DNA from: Cladophialophora immunda | Lineage: Eukaryota > Ascomycota > Eurotiomycetes > Chaetothyriales > Herpotrichiellaceae | Assembly (NCBI RefSeq): GCF_000835495.1 | Contig: NW_015622542.1 | Span: 3,990,485-4,054,484, forward strand | Reading direction: 5' to 3' | Length of the DNA: 64,000 nucleotides | Shown here: one piece after another, positions 43,981 through 54,676 of the stretch | Numbering within the stretch: position 1 is the stretch's first letter | Layout: each line of letters begins with the position of its first letter | Translations under genes and position numbers: made by a program | The notes under the pieces: generated by a model | Database searches by the model: none | Told to the model about the DNA's origin: nothing | Seen by the model: only the letters and a program-made list of their open reading frames with translations

Positions 43981-46262
43981 TCACACGTTCCGTTCCTCGG
44001 GTGGCCGGTACGGGACTTCAAGAATCTCAAATATCCGCCTTTCGTCATGCCCTTCGAGCAAAGTCCCATCATTAACTCGTTGTCGCCCCCGTCCCCTCAT
44101 GACGTCTTTGAACAACCCGTGCTGATTCAGTCTCATCTGCTTGCGACCTGCCAGGAACCTGATGCTCCGATTGAATAGGTCGTTCCCCGTGAAATAGATC
44201 AACGCTGCTCCAAGCTCCGTCCAAGGCACAAAGAGGAAGTCGATCCGGCGCCAAACGTTGCATCCGGGCAAGGCGGATGCCCCATGCCACTTTGACGAGT
44301 CATCACTCGAAGAATGCCCCCCAGCAAGTGCCACTTTCAAAAACCCTTGAGCCATCAACCCAGGAATAACAGTGTCCAGCATCAGGGTGCGGATATGGCC
44401 AATACCAGCCTCGGGCATCTGTGATACTTGTCAGACTCACCTGCACTTACGAAGTCTCCTTCTGAAGCACAAAATGATATGGGAAAAGAGTACTTACGAA
44501 GATGATGCAGTCAATGTCCCCTGAGTCCTTGCTGCCTCGTCTGTAAGAGCCTCCAATGATCAACTGAAAGTTTGGGTCTGCAGCCTTGAGTGCTTTCTTC
44601 ACGATGGCGGCGTGTTGCTCGACCTCGCTCCGAGGGATCCTCTGCTGGAAGTCACTATAGTGCTCGATCCCCACTCGCTGATTTGCAGTCAACTCAGCTT
44701 TCTGATAGACATCTTCTAGGGATCGATATCCTTGCGCGATCCATGTCTTCGCAGTTGTCTCGCCGGCGCCATACACTCCCATGAAGAGTTTGATTATCTG
44801 ATTTCTTGGGTCATTCTGAGCGTACTCAAGCCTTCGATATTTGCCGGTAGAGACGATCTCCTCGATCTGAGCTGCAATGCTCTCGCCGATGCCGACCGCA
44901 CGAGCTTGATGAGACGTTCGAATCATTTGATCCTGCCTTCGAAGTTTTCCTATGGCTTGCCGAAAAGCCCTGGTTCGCCATTGATCCCCTGTTTGATCAT
45001 AGGAGGTTGCCATTTCTTGTAGCTTCTCCATGGTTTCGGCATTCGGATTCTCGATACGCGTTCTCTCATCATGGCTTTCCATGCACAGAAAAGTGCCGAC
45101 CTTCTTTGGGGCATTTTCGTTGTCCGTCGGAAGTCGGGATTCAGGCCCATCGTCACTCCCAGACTCCTCATCAGAGTCAATGATTAATTGCTGACCAGCG
45201 CCATTTTGGACATCCCTTATGGCAATTTCAAGTGCATCCTCGTCGATTTTCTCGCTTGGTTTCGGCTTTAAGTCCTTGACCTTAGACCTAGGCCTTCCCT
45301 GGAGGTTGTTGCTAAACCTCGCCTCATTGGCAGTCGGAAGCGACCTATCAACTCCTGAGCTATGAGAGATTGCTCTATTGTCAATGGCATGTGGAACAAG
45401 CCGATGACTTGTCTCTGTCATGGTGTCTGAGCCTGTTACCTGGAAGCGATTCCAATGCGTTTCGACAAGAAATCCGGATCTCCAGCATTCAAAGAGCCAC
45501 CTCTGGCGCAAAAAAACCGGTCCCACCTGAGGACATTGTTAGCATTGCAATCATGAAATAATGGGGTCACGAACCGGTATTTGCTTGGAAGGGAAAGATT
45601 TGGCTGCTCCTATCATATCGAGGTCGTCCTGAGTGACGATGATATGTGTGACCTCTTCAAAGAACTCATGTGCCCACCGAGCGCCGTATTGGATAGATTG
45701 ATGAATTCGAATGCGGGTTCCAGGGTCATCGTCATTGTTGGGAACGAAAACTGTCCGACACATTAGCCAGCTGAAGGGGACCCATGGGATATTTGAACAT
45801 ACAGAAAACGAGGCCCTTGAAAATCTGTCGATCAGGAGGGATGCTCCCCATCTTGACCCGCTTTGGTAGGGGTTTCAATCTGGGAAGCCCTGATCCATTC
45901 ATTCTTGCCTCTATGTTCGAAAGGTCTGTCACGTTTCTTTTTGCCCGAGGAGGTTTCTTCTTCTTGGTGGGAATCGGTGCAGAAGACGATGCCCTAGGGC
46001 GAGGCGGTTGCAGTTCTGATTTTGGCTCCGGTTGTGGAGCTGTTTGTGACAACTTCCTCTTCTCTTGGCGTCTGTCCATATCAATCATTTTCATGCTTGG
46101 ATCGATTTTAGGTGTTCTGGCACTGTGCTCGGGGGGAGATCGTTTGGGGGGCTGCCCTAACAAAATCGGTCCAGCTTCGCTTTCTCCATCGTCAAGACTA
46201 TCCAAGTGATACAAATCTTTGAAGAATTGATCTTTTTCTTTCTTCTCCTCGGAGGACAACAT
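43981..46262 (-). CDS. pol4: Family X DNA polymerase with BRCT domain (Pol4, lambda/mu type)
   Basis: Gap-filling polymerase for non-homologous end joining and base excision repair. Four exons: 45803-46262, 45575-45750, 44498-45526 and 43981-44418; introns of 52, 48 and 79 bases; 700 residues. A basic, disordered N-terminus is followed by a BRCT domain (about 140-235) that spans two introns (IFKGLVF/FFVPNNDDD, then HIIVT and RQRWLFECWRSG). The helix-hairpin-helix and 8-kDa region covers about 375-500. The palm carries the catalytic triad: D549 and D551 in GGSYRRGSKDSGDID, and D615 in RRIDFLFV. The end, EILEVPYRPPEERNV, is canonical. At the position of the Schiff-base lysine of the dRP lyase (K72 of Pol beta) the sequence GIGESIAAQIEEI has Gln432. 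Divergent from ATP10. Confidence 0.94.
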
Positions 46263-46646
46263 CTTTGATATATGTCGACAGCGGCATGGATGTGTCGGTC
46301 GTCAACGCGGGTTATGTTTATATTTATATCTATATACATGACCGGATGCAGCGCAGGAAGTGACGAGAACGTCACTTCACAATCAAAGCCGTGACAACGG
46401 ACGCAGTGGTGAATCAAGGCGGGGTGAAGTGGGACGAGCCGTTGTCCCTTTGTTCTTGTACCCATTCACGGACGGACACGATAGTGACGCGCTGTCACAT
46501 GATGCCAAGCCATCTTTTTGTAGAGAGCTGCAGTTGAGTTGAAGCTCAATACCGACTTGCAGGTATAGGTCCATTCTCAAATGTACAAGGAATAGCGCAG
46601 GAGTGATCAATAGGGAGTTAGAGGTTGATTACCGGTACTTCGCAGC
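46263..46646. promoter_or_regulatory. Divergent promoter region POL4 / ATP10
   Basis: 384 bases between start codons. It contains CACATGATG at 46496-46504, one base different from the CACGTGATG shared by two other divergent promoters of this window. Confidence 0.4.
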
Positions 46647-47807
46647 ATGAGTCGTCGAGACGTCCTCAGTCTTTTCATCTCCCTTACAACCCGCCCTCAC
46701 AGCCGCTGCCCTTTCCGACTTCAGAATTTGTCTCGCAGAGCCTCAACCTCGAATTCGCCTCCGACAGAGAAAGCCCGGGTCGATATCAAGAAGCCTACAA
46801 TTCCCCTCCATGTCGGTCTGGACCGAAACCCCGAAAATCTCTCTGCCATCTCGAGGATTCCAATCCCACGAGGAGTGACCGGCGAGAAATTCACCCCCTC
46901 GGTCCTTGCCCGCCCGCTCGGTCTCGAACATCCCCCACGACCCGGTCAAAATAGTCCTGTTGACAATCGCACCCTCCGTGAAAGACACGAAGAATTCACA
47001 AGCTATGAGAAGGCTCTCGAGCGCCGGCGGGTTTACTTGCGGACGTTCTTCCGACCATATTTCCAAGAATGGCGGCGAGTTGATCATTTTAAGGGAAAGA
47101 GTTTTGTCTCGAATCCTCGTCTATTCAAACGCGAAAGGGCTCTTTATTTTCCCAATATCTGGGGCCGAACTCTAGCCGCCGATGGTGATGGGCCCCAAGG
47201 TGGACGAGACACCACTCCGGTGCTCATGGGCAAGATCTCTGTCATAGCGATGCAGTCTGGTCATTGGGCGGAAGAACAAGTTGACACCTTCGTCAGCGCC
47301 AAAAATAATCCGGAACTGAGCAAAATGATCGAGGAAAGCAATGGCCGCTTGCAGCGGGTGGATATCAATCTCCAAGGCGACTGGGTCCGTGCTCTGCTCG
47401 TGAAGATGTTCAGCGGACGTCTGAGAAAGACCATACCAGAGGAGCGGTGGAACAAGTACTTTATGATCAAGTTGCCTCGCGATATTCGTCGCGGACTCAA
47501 TGATGAGGTGCGCGACGCGATTGGTCTACTCAATTCTCAGGTCGGCTATGTATATCTCGTGGACTCCAGCTGCAAAATTCGGTGGGCAGGGAGTGGTCAT
47601 GCATGGGAAGGTGAGGTGGAAAATCTGAATGCAGCAGTTCGGAGACTGCTTCAAGAAGAACAAAATCTGGGACAAACATCCTCCCAAACCATTTCAACTC
47701 GCCCAAGGTCCGCTACTCCACAATCAAAAGTACCAACGCCCGAGATCGACAGGTCGAAAGCTACCATGAACAAGGGCAATGCGATATCCGCAACTATCAC
47801 AACATGA
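46647..47807 (+). CDS. atp10: Mitochondrial F1Fo ATP synthase assembly factor Atp10
   Basis: Inner-membrane chaperone needed for assembly of subunit 6 into the Fo sector. Single exon, 386 residues. The N-terminal 35 residues are Arg/Ser-rich without acids (MSRRDVLSLFISLTTRP, then RLQNLSRRAS), a mitochondrial presequence. The conserved core starts near residue 150 (FKGKSFVSNPRLFKRERALYFP), continues with GKISVIAMQSGHWAEEQVD and LVKMFSGRLRKTIPEERWNKYF, and ends with GYVYLVDSSCKIRWAGSGHAWEGE, all typical of the ATP10 family. The tail after about 345 is Ser/Thr-rich and not conserved. ATP10 faces a possible small minus-strand gene 73 bases after its stop. Confidence 0.93.
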   Translation: MSRRDVLSLFISLTTRPHSRCPFRLQNLSRRASTSNSPPTEKARVDIKKPTIPLHVGLDRNPENLSAISRIPIPRGVTGEKFTPSVLARPLGLEHPPRPGQNSPVDNRTLRERHEEFTSYEKALERRRVYLRTFFRPYFQEWRRVDHFKGKSFVSNPRLFKRERALYFPNIWGRTLAADGDGPQGGRDTTPVLMGKISVIAMQSGHWAEEQVDTFVSAKNNPELSKMIEESNGRLQRVDINLQGDWVRALLVKMFSGRLRKTIPEERWNKYFMIKLPRDIRRGLNDEVRDAIGLLNSQVGYVYLVDSSCKIRWAGSGHAWEGEVENLNAAVRRLLQEEQNLGQTSSQTISTRPRSATPQSKVPTPEIDRSKATMNKGNAISATITT

Positions 47808-47879
47808 TTCCAACACCAAAAGCGACCGCCAAAGGAAAAGCTGCCTGATGCTATCACCAACATTTACCCAAGACACGCG

Positions 47880-48216
47880 TTATTGCTCACAATTTTCAGG
47901 CCTCGTCCTAGATCGCATGCGGGAGAATCAGCAATTGCATCTTGCCGTGGAACGCCCGCCTTTTGTATAACCCTTGTACAGAGGCTCACAGGAGTGAAAC
48001 TTACCCACACTTCGGACACGGCTGATCTGCCTCCGCCCCGTCGAGGATCTCATGCTGAACTTTGCATTTCTTCAGATCCATCAGTTTGACACCGCCAGCG
48101 CCCAGAGGGAATTTCTTGGGGCTTGAGGCTTTGTCGCACAATGAGTGAACATAATACGGTGCTGGTCTGGCTGTGCCGGGACAGCAGCTAAAGTGGTAGG
48201 TGTAGTATATGCACAT
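47880..48216 (-). CDS. Possible small Cys-rich protein, two exons
   Basis: Tentative. Exon 1 (48005-48216) starts MCIYYTYHFSCCPGTARP and runs to EADQPCPKCG. A consensus GTAAGT donor follows at 48004-47999. An acceptor (GATCTAG at 47908-47914) joins a 28-base last exon (47880-47907) to end CGTRPENCEQ, 79 residues with eight Cys. The intron (47908-48004, 97 bases) has a CTGAT branch-like site. The composition (YYVHSLCDKASSPKKFP, DLKKCKVQHE) looks protein-like rather than random, but I recognise no family and there is no signal peptide. It could equally be chance coding in the ATP10 3' region. Confidence 0.35.
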
Positions 48217-49497
48217 GTCATCCGATGGCCGTCCGGAAATGGAGTTTTGGGGAGAGTGATATGGGTGATGGCTAAAGATATGTTCGGTACTTTTTGCGGG
48301 GCGAAGAGTGTGAGAAGATTGGAAGAATGGCGAAAGGTCGATTGCCAGAGTGAGCTTGTCAGGCAGATTCCGGTGAGCGCTGACAAGGACTGTGGCAACT
48401 ATGGTCCAGTGCCTTCGATATCTGCTTGCAACAGATGGTTTTGCTCAGTGTTGTCGTTGGGGGTCTGAAAAGTGCGTTTCCAGTCTAATGCCGATTCTGA
48501 GACTGACTCTTCTGCTGAGAAGAACTGGGGAGATTGATATTCCATATCCTTGAAGGCGATAGTTTGCTGTCGCCGTTCGGACAGGCCTCTCGCTTTGACT
48601 CTGTCTCACAGGTTTTGGCGTATGCCCATGCCCATGCCCGTTGTTCTTCGGAGACAGCAACACGAATCCAAATGCAGAATTCCGGTGGCGGGTCCTGGCA
48701 CAGACGTTTGCGGCCACAAACACAACCGTTCTGGTGTCGTTCCTTCTTGTTCTGTTCCCTTTGTTATGACGCTGGCGGTGGACCCGGCACAGGCTACTCA
48801 ATGGAGAAGGTCTGTGCAATTCCGCCTGGAGTATCCTAACAAAGAGGCGGACAGACAGAGAAATCAATATACCGTGATATCAAGGTGTCGGCGCAAAGTC
48901 GCAAAGTCGAGACAAGCAGGATATGGTGGGGATTGGGATGCTTTGCGGCCAGGCGAACAAGGAGTGTTCTAGTCTTGCAGGATTGGCAGGATAGTCGTTT
49001 ATTTCCAGGGCCAAGATGGGTGGGGAGGGAATAGAAAAGGTATGAATAGATTGACGAGGGCCAGGGAAGGGATATTCTGAGAGAGATGGTAGAAAGTCGC
49101 CCGTCCGACTCGGGGAAGGTGGATGAATTTTTGTTGTAGAGAGGTAGCCAATCGCCAAATCTAGTCCACTCCTACAAGGGTCAATGACGGGTTTGGCGAC
49201 AACAGAAGGGAAAAGAAAAGGGAAGGGGAAGGGCACAGATCCAAAAGGCAAAGAGATTGAGAGAGAAAAGAAAAAAAAACTGCCCTTAGAGGAGCGTAGC
49301 TAGAATCCAATCCATTCGTGGTTCGCCTCCTCGCCTTGTTTTAATTCTGCTTGTCCCCAATACCATGTACGAGGTAGAACGGGCAAGAAGTTTTGATGAG
49401 CAAACGTACATACACAACTAATACTATTGGTCTACTCCCCTTCCTCTCCTTCTATCTGCGGGAATCATGATGCCATCTCCAGCCAGCATACATACCT

Positions 49498-49514
49498 ACA
49501 CACACACACACACA
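49498..49514. repeat. (AC)n microsatellite
   Basis: Eight AC units in non-coding sequence, flanked by CATACATACCT. Confidence 0.85.
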
Positions 49515-49898
49515 ATAGAGCGCATCACAATTGCGCAACATACAGGAAGCCCTGGTAAGTACCTGGGTAGCCTGGGGTTGGTTGAGGACGGCTTCCTTAA
49601 CTTCCTCACCACGACTCACCCAGGAGGATTCCCTCAACCATCATCGCCCCGGGCTGCAGGGACGTTAAGGTTGGTGCATTGCATTGCAGGAACATGGGCC
49701 TTAGTCCAGGACTCGGTGGTCAAGTACGTAGGTACAGAAGGTCTCATTGAGCGGGACAAGGGGGAATGAGGACCAAGCGACCCGACGACGCACGCCAGCA
49801 GAACACGGTGCAGGCCAGAGGCGGGAAACCGGGAGAGCGGGATTTTTGCCTCAGCTCCCTCCCTCCAGTGAAAGGGACAAGCTTGGGGTTGGTCTGGG

Positions 49899-49936
49899 TG
49901 TGTGGTGTGTGTGTGTGTGTGTGTCTCTCTCTCTCT
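49899..49936. repeat. Compound (GT)n(CT)n microsatellite
   Basis: About ten GT units followed directly by six CT units. Confidence 0.85.
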
Positions 49937-51153
49937 GTATGTGCGCGGCTAATGCCACTGCCAATCAGTTACATTGTGGAAAAAGTTGTCCCTCGAGACA
50001 GACAGAGAGAGAGTGTCGGTCTCCCGGAGGGGGAAGAGCGGGTGTAGGTCATTCCTACGACGAGTGTACATAATCCAGAAAAGCTTGACGGGAAATTTCT
50101 TTCATTATTTGTTCTTGTCCCCCTCTTTACCCTCCTTCTTCTTCTTCTTCGAGTCTCTACTCGCTCTGCTTGGTCTGTCTCCAGGGTCCCCAGTTCAGCC
50201 GGAATGTTTAACCCCCTGGTATACCCTGACGTCTGCCAATATGTTCCTTCTGGAGCCCAGGGTCCCAATAGAGGTATAAGCCATATTATCTCACGAGAGC
50301 TGTACTTTGATCTTTCTTTCCCCGACGGCTTCTTTCACAAAGCGACCCCGAACCTTATTTTCCAGACGGCGTTCGGAAGGTCGTTTCCATGTGGGACAAC
50401 AAGTGAGCCCCCAGCGAGTCCAAGTGTCGCGATGCGAAGTATGAAAATCCGCACGTGCTCGTTACATGGAAGGCCTCTGGAAGAACAGATTGGCACGGTC
50501 TGACCTACTCTCGAGACAACGACGAGGTCCCTAACCAGATCAAATATGGCTGATCTCGCTCAATAAGGAGAGGGGCAATCACTGTGTATAACAACAGAGT
50601 ACATGTCTTTACAATGACCGGTATCTCGGAGTAGATATAAGACAGATCCCCTTCCTCGTCAGACTGTGTATGCCATGTCAAAAATACATGGGCTCAACGG
50701 GTCACATCATGATCGAGCATGGGAAAAGCCGCCCTCCGTCGCGCACTGTGCCTCCCCAGGATGATTACAGGGCGGGAAGGAGAGGGGGGGAAAAAGAACC
50801 ACGCCGCTCGATCTAGCATCCATGGCCTCGTATAGAGGGGTGCAGTTGTATCCTCATTCGCGCGGGAAGTGGCCGGAATAAGCGAAACAGGAGCGAGGGC
50901 TGCGAGCCGATAGCCGTCCGAAGTAAATCACAATGTCTCTCCCGGGGTGGGAACGTCATGAATAATAGTGCCCTGGTGAAAGAATTGCAAACCTCTCTTT
51001 GATGATGGCCCAACATGGGCATTAGAAACCTGACACTGGGTGATGCACCACGGACGCGCGTCGTCCGTCGCCCGTTCCAGCTTTCCGCAATACCCATGCT
51101 CGTCCACTTTGCGTCTTCCCGCTCCTTTGGGGCATTTTGATGAACGGGAGTGA

Positions 51154-51165
51154 CCTCACGTGAGG
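51154..51165. promoter_or_regulatory. 12-base palindrome with E-box core
   Basis: CCTCACGTGAGG is perfectly self-complementary and centred on CACGTG, a possible bHLH-dimer site. It lies far from any called start codon. Confidence 0.35.
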
Positions 51166-52592
51166 AGAGGCAGGTTCCCACCCTACCTATCCGAACGGAA
51201 ATCCCACCGAGATCGAGAAGGGGAAACCCTCGTCATCATTGTTGTTATCCAGAGGCCTGTTGGACGGAAACGGGCGGGCTTAGGGAGGGGGAAGACGCAA
51301 GACAAGAAAAGCCCAAGGCTTGGTTGTGTGATCCAAGCTGAAATTTTGCACCAACAAGCCAAAAGGCCAAGGGGGGTGGATTTCTGAGCAAAGGGTCTCC
51401 TGTTCCCTCCCCTTTCCAAACTTCCAGCGTCGTATCCGGGGGACGATCACAGGTCGCAAAGGCAAGCTCGAGAAGATTGGACAAATAAAAGCAGACCTCA
51501 AAACGAAAAGTCGATGTGGGTGGCCGATTTGGGTGCCCTTCCAGAGCAGTTTGCGACATGCTGGGCGAAGGGGCCCCTTGGTGGCCGTGTTATCCGATCA
51601 AAGTGTGTTTGACAAGGCTCCATAAAGGCCAAGGCTGAGAATGTCAGGGTGAGAGAGAATCCCCCCCCCAAATTGGGGGAACATCATGCGAGTGGTAGAG
51701 ATTTGCCGATTGGGCTTCATCCACACTCGGACCACTCATCTGCAACGGCTACTTCAGACAGCCTCTGTGTGGCCTCCCGCTGGTGCCTAGCTCAGAAAAA
51801 GGTCTTGCATTACAGCCTTAATATATGCATGCCGTATATGATACAGGCAAACTAGATCTTGCGACTCAAGAGCCTCAGGCAGTAGACAGACATATGATGC
51901 TGTGTTGCGTGGTCATGTCAAACAGCCTGAAGCACCGTGCGACGAAACCAGAATCCCCAACCCCTGTCCCAGGCGCCCGATGACCTTAAGACACCTTTGC
52001 AAATTGTGTCACTAGCTATGCTCGCCGACCAGCTTCATGACAATGATGTTACAAGCAAAAGATGAAAATCACCTCCGCCGAATTCCTCTCAGCTTTAATA
52101 GCATGATCAAACCAGATGCGGCTTTGTAATGTCAGCGCAGATGTAGCAGAGTCCTGAAACCTGGGTTCTGCCGTGGGATGGAACCGGTTTTGGGAGGTGC
52201 ACAACCGACGTTGGACGCCTTCTTCTCAAATCTGGAACCCTAGCAAGAATCACACTGTCCCGGGGGATGTTTGCGCTTCGTTTTCGTGTGTATGCAAAAA
52301 AAAAAACCGGTCTTCAGCTGCTTTCCACGCTCGACGCCCGACCTGTTGCATCTTTCATTCAGTCCACCACAAATCTTAGCCCCTGATGCATCTTTTGAAA
52401 CGATATCCTCAGAGGTTGGGCTACTCTGGAGGTGGAGGCTCTGACGACCCTCTGGCGTCAATGTCAATTGCAGGGAATTATTGGTGAAGTGTGAGTATGT
52501 GTGATGGAGCCCCGAGATCCGAATGAGGTTGCTGCCATTGAATGCATAACCTCCAATACTGCTTGCCGTGGTACCGTCTCCATTATGCGGTA

Positions 52593-53390
52593 TTAGCTGA
52601 AATAGAGCAGCATCAGGAAACAAAAGGCGATGAAGCTCCCGAGAATGATTCCATCCCTCCGCCTTTTTGACCCTATCCTCTGGATCAACCCGTTCACGCC
52701 TGGGATTTGGGCAGCGGCGCTAGTAATGCGTCGATTGATGCTTGCTAGAGTCTCTCTCTGGATACCGAAGCTCTCATTGATAGCGTATGCTTGGGACAGC
52801 ACTCCGTCAATGACATTATGGCTTTGGTCCAATCGCGTCCTTTCTTGTAGCATGTACTCGGCCTCGGCCTCGGCTGGGTTGGAGGATCGAAATGCGTCGA
52901 TGTCGGAGCGCACGTTCGCGAGAAGATGTTGCCGGTCACGGGCTTCCGAAATGGAGCCCTTTAGGCGACGGAGTTCCTGGCGGTGTTCGCTGAGGACTTC
53001 GCGGTGCCGAGAGAGATTGTTCTGCTTCAAGCTGGACGTGCTCAGGGCACTTTCGGAGTCGAGTAGGCGCGCGAGTTGCGAGACCAATCCTTCACGCTAT
53101 ATGTGCTAGACCATTAGAATGGATATTCTGCAACCGCAGTGATCGGTCACCGGCTCCCACCTTTTCCAGCAGCTCCTGTATTTCCGCTTCGTTCCTCTGT
53201 TCATCGTCTGACGGTTTGGGAGGGAGATTGGGGGTGGAGGTATATTGTGAATAGGTGTGAAACAGAGCTTCAGTCTACCGGCTTCATTCAGCCTCATTGT
53301 AAGTCTCCTAAAGCAATAGAGCCAACATACCTGGCTTTCCAGCGTCCTGATCTGTTGACGTAGTTGTGCCCATCCCGTGGCGGTGGCCAT
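52593..53390 (-). CDS. gos1: Golgi Qb-SNARE Gos1 (GOSR1/GS28)
   Basis: SNARE for intra-Golgi and ER-Golgi transport. Three exons: 53331-53390, 53161-53274 and 52593-53096; introns of 56 and 64 bases; 225 residues, the usual Gos1 size. The start MATATGWAQLRQQIRTLESQ followed by TEALFHTYSQYTS matches the family N-terminus. The N-terminal helices (about 1-125) contain LSRHREVLSEHRQELRRLK. The SNARE helix is about 135-200 (ERTRLDQSHNVIDGVLSQAY, then IQRETLASINRRI and GVNGLIQRIGSKRRRD). A single C-terminal anchor follows (GIILGSFIAFCFLMLLYFS). Divergent from RPL35. Confidence 0.93.
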
Positions 53391-53761
53391 TGCAGTCGTG
53401 GGTTACGGAAGGGATGGCGAACAACGCTTGGTTTTGCTCTTCCACTATAATCGTGGATACATCACTGAACTCATGGTCCTATGTTGTTCGTTGAGGACAC
53501 TTTTGGACGTGAATGGACAAGTTGACCTTGTTGATGCAGGAGAGTCGGCGCTCGAAGTTCCCACCTTGTCCTGACCACGCAGCGCGCGGAAGCATGGGGC
53601 GTGAGCGGGACTTGCCGCATCCCAGTCACGTGATGAATAAATCTTGGCAGAGATCGGGGCTTGCACACAACAATTTTCCCAGCCTGCGACCCGACAACGA
53701 CATCAAATCCACAAACGCTCCTCACGAACCTCGACATCGACAATTTCACTTACTAGCCAAG
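53391..53761. promoter_or_regulatory. Divergent promoter region GOS1 / RPL35 with E-box
   Basis: 371 bases. It contains the palindrome TCACGTGA at 53626-53633 within TCACGTGATG. The same CACGTGATG is in the NDC1/PEP12 promoter. Confidence 0.5.
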
Positions 53762-54325
53762 ATGGTATGCACCGCATTCGTCTACCTCAAGCCACATATA
53801 TGCTGACAAGACATGACACAGTCGACCAACGCCAAAGTCAAACCCGGCCAGCTCTGGGGCAAGTCCAAGGACGACCTGAAGAAACAACTCGATGAGCTCA
53901 AGACCGAGCTGGGTCAATTGCGCGTGCAGAAGATCGCCGGCGGTGCTTCATCAAAATTGACAAGAATGTATGCCTCCCAAAAAAAAAAAGAAACCACCGA
54001 TGGGAAAAAACACAAATATCATCCCTCGATCTCGAAACCCACAAGTGCGTTGGGCGAGAAGTGACTGAATACTGATTATTTGGGCTACAGACATGACCTC
54101 CGCAAATCCATCGCCCGCGTCCTGACCGTCATCAACGCAAACCAGCGCCACCAACTCCGTCTGTTCTACGCGAAGAAGAAGTACCTGCCCCTCGATCTGC
54201 GACCAAAGCTCACCCGCGCCATTCGTCGTCAGCTGTCGAAAAAGGATGCCAGCCGGGTCACAGAGAAGCAGAAGAAGAAACAGACACACTTCCCTGTAAG
54301 GAAGTATGCTGTCAAGGCGGAGTAA
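53762..54325 (+). CDS. rpl35: 60S ribosomal protein L35 (uL29)
   Basis: Large-subunit protein near the polypeptide exit tunnel. Three exons: 53762-53764 (only the ATG), 53822-53967 and 54091-54325; introns of 57 and 123 bases; 127 residues. Spliced start [20 protein letters not shown], then [20 protein letters not shown]. The second splice changes LTRM to [19 protein letters not shown], the family signature. The C-terminus is [16 protein letters not shown]. The minimal first exon and early intron are typical of fungal ribosomal protein genes. Convergent with MED16. Confidence 0.97.
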
Positions 54326-54676
54326 GGCGTCGGCAAGAGGAGAGTGCGTCCAAGCGCTGGGTTGAAAATGACCACCGGGGAAGTAAATCGCTTGGGAAGT
54401 AAGTGATGGTGGTTTGTGGTGCGAAGATTTTGCGAAGGGGAGGAAGTTTCTAAGCTCGAGGTCATGAGCTTCATCTTCAGCAGTCTATGGATGTAAGACA
54501 CAACAAAATGGCAGGTATGGCCTGTGTCATGCGGCGCCGCGAGGACAATGAGAAAACACGAACCCAATGTTTATTGAAGACGGTTACAAAGCACTTCGAT
54601 ACGGCGTCATTGGTGTCCGACCGAGCACGTCGGGCCGCGCAACTCTTCAAAAGTTTGCACTGCAAACTTTTGCGCT
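54326..54676. other. Convergent spacer RPL35 / MED16
   Basis: 351 bases containing both 3' UTRs. A near-perfect inverted repeat AAAAGTTTGCACTGCAAACTTTT lies at 54649-54671, just beyond the MED16 stop, and could form a hairpin in either transcript. Confidence 0.5.
54649..54671. terminator. Hairpin-forming inverted repeat between convergent genes
   Basis: Arms AAAAGTTTGCA and TGCAAACTTTT around a single C give an 11-base perfect stem. It lies 6 bases past the MED16 stop in its 3' UTR and 324 bases past the RPL35 stop. In fungi this may shape mRNA 3' ends or stability rather than act as a classical terminator. Confidence 0.45.

Larger units (their letters stand above)
48217..52592. other. 4.4-kb stretch with no supported gene
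   Basis: Open frames up to 140 codons in competing phases, none recognisable. It includes an AC microsatellite, a GT/CT compound microsatellite, a GA-rich stretch (49200-49275) and a perfect 12-base palindrome CCTCACGTGAGG at 51154-51165. The right end carries the GOS1 3' UTR. A non-coding RNA, or a gene with many short exons that I failed to assemble, cannot be excluded. Confidence 0.4.
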
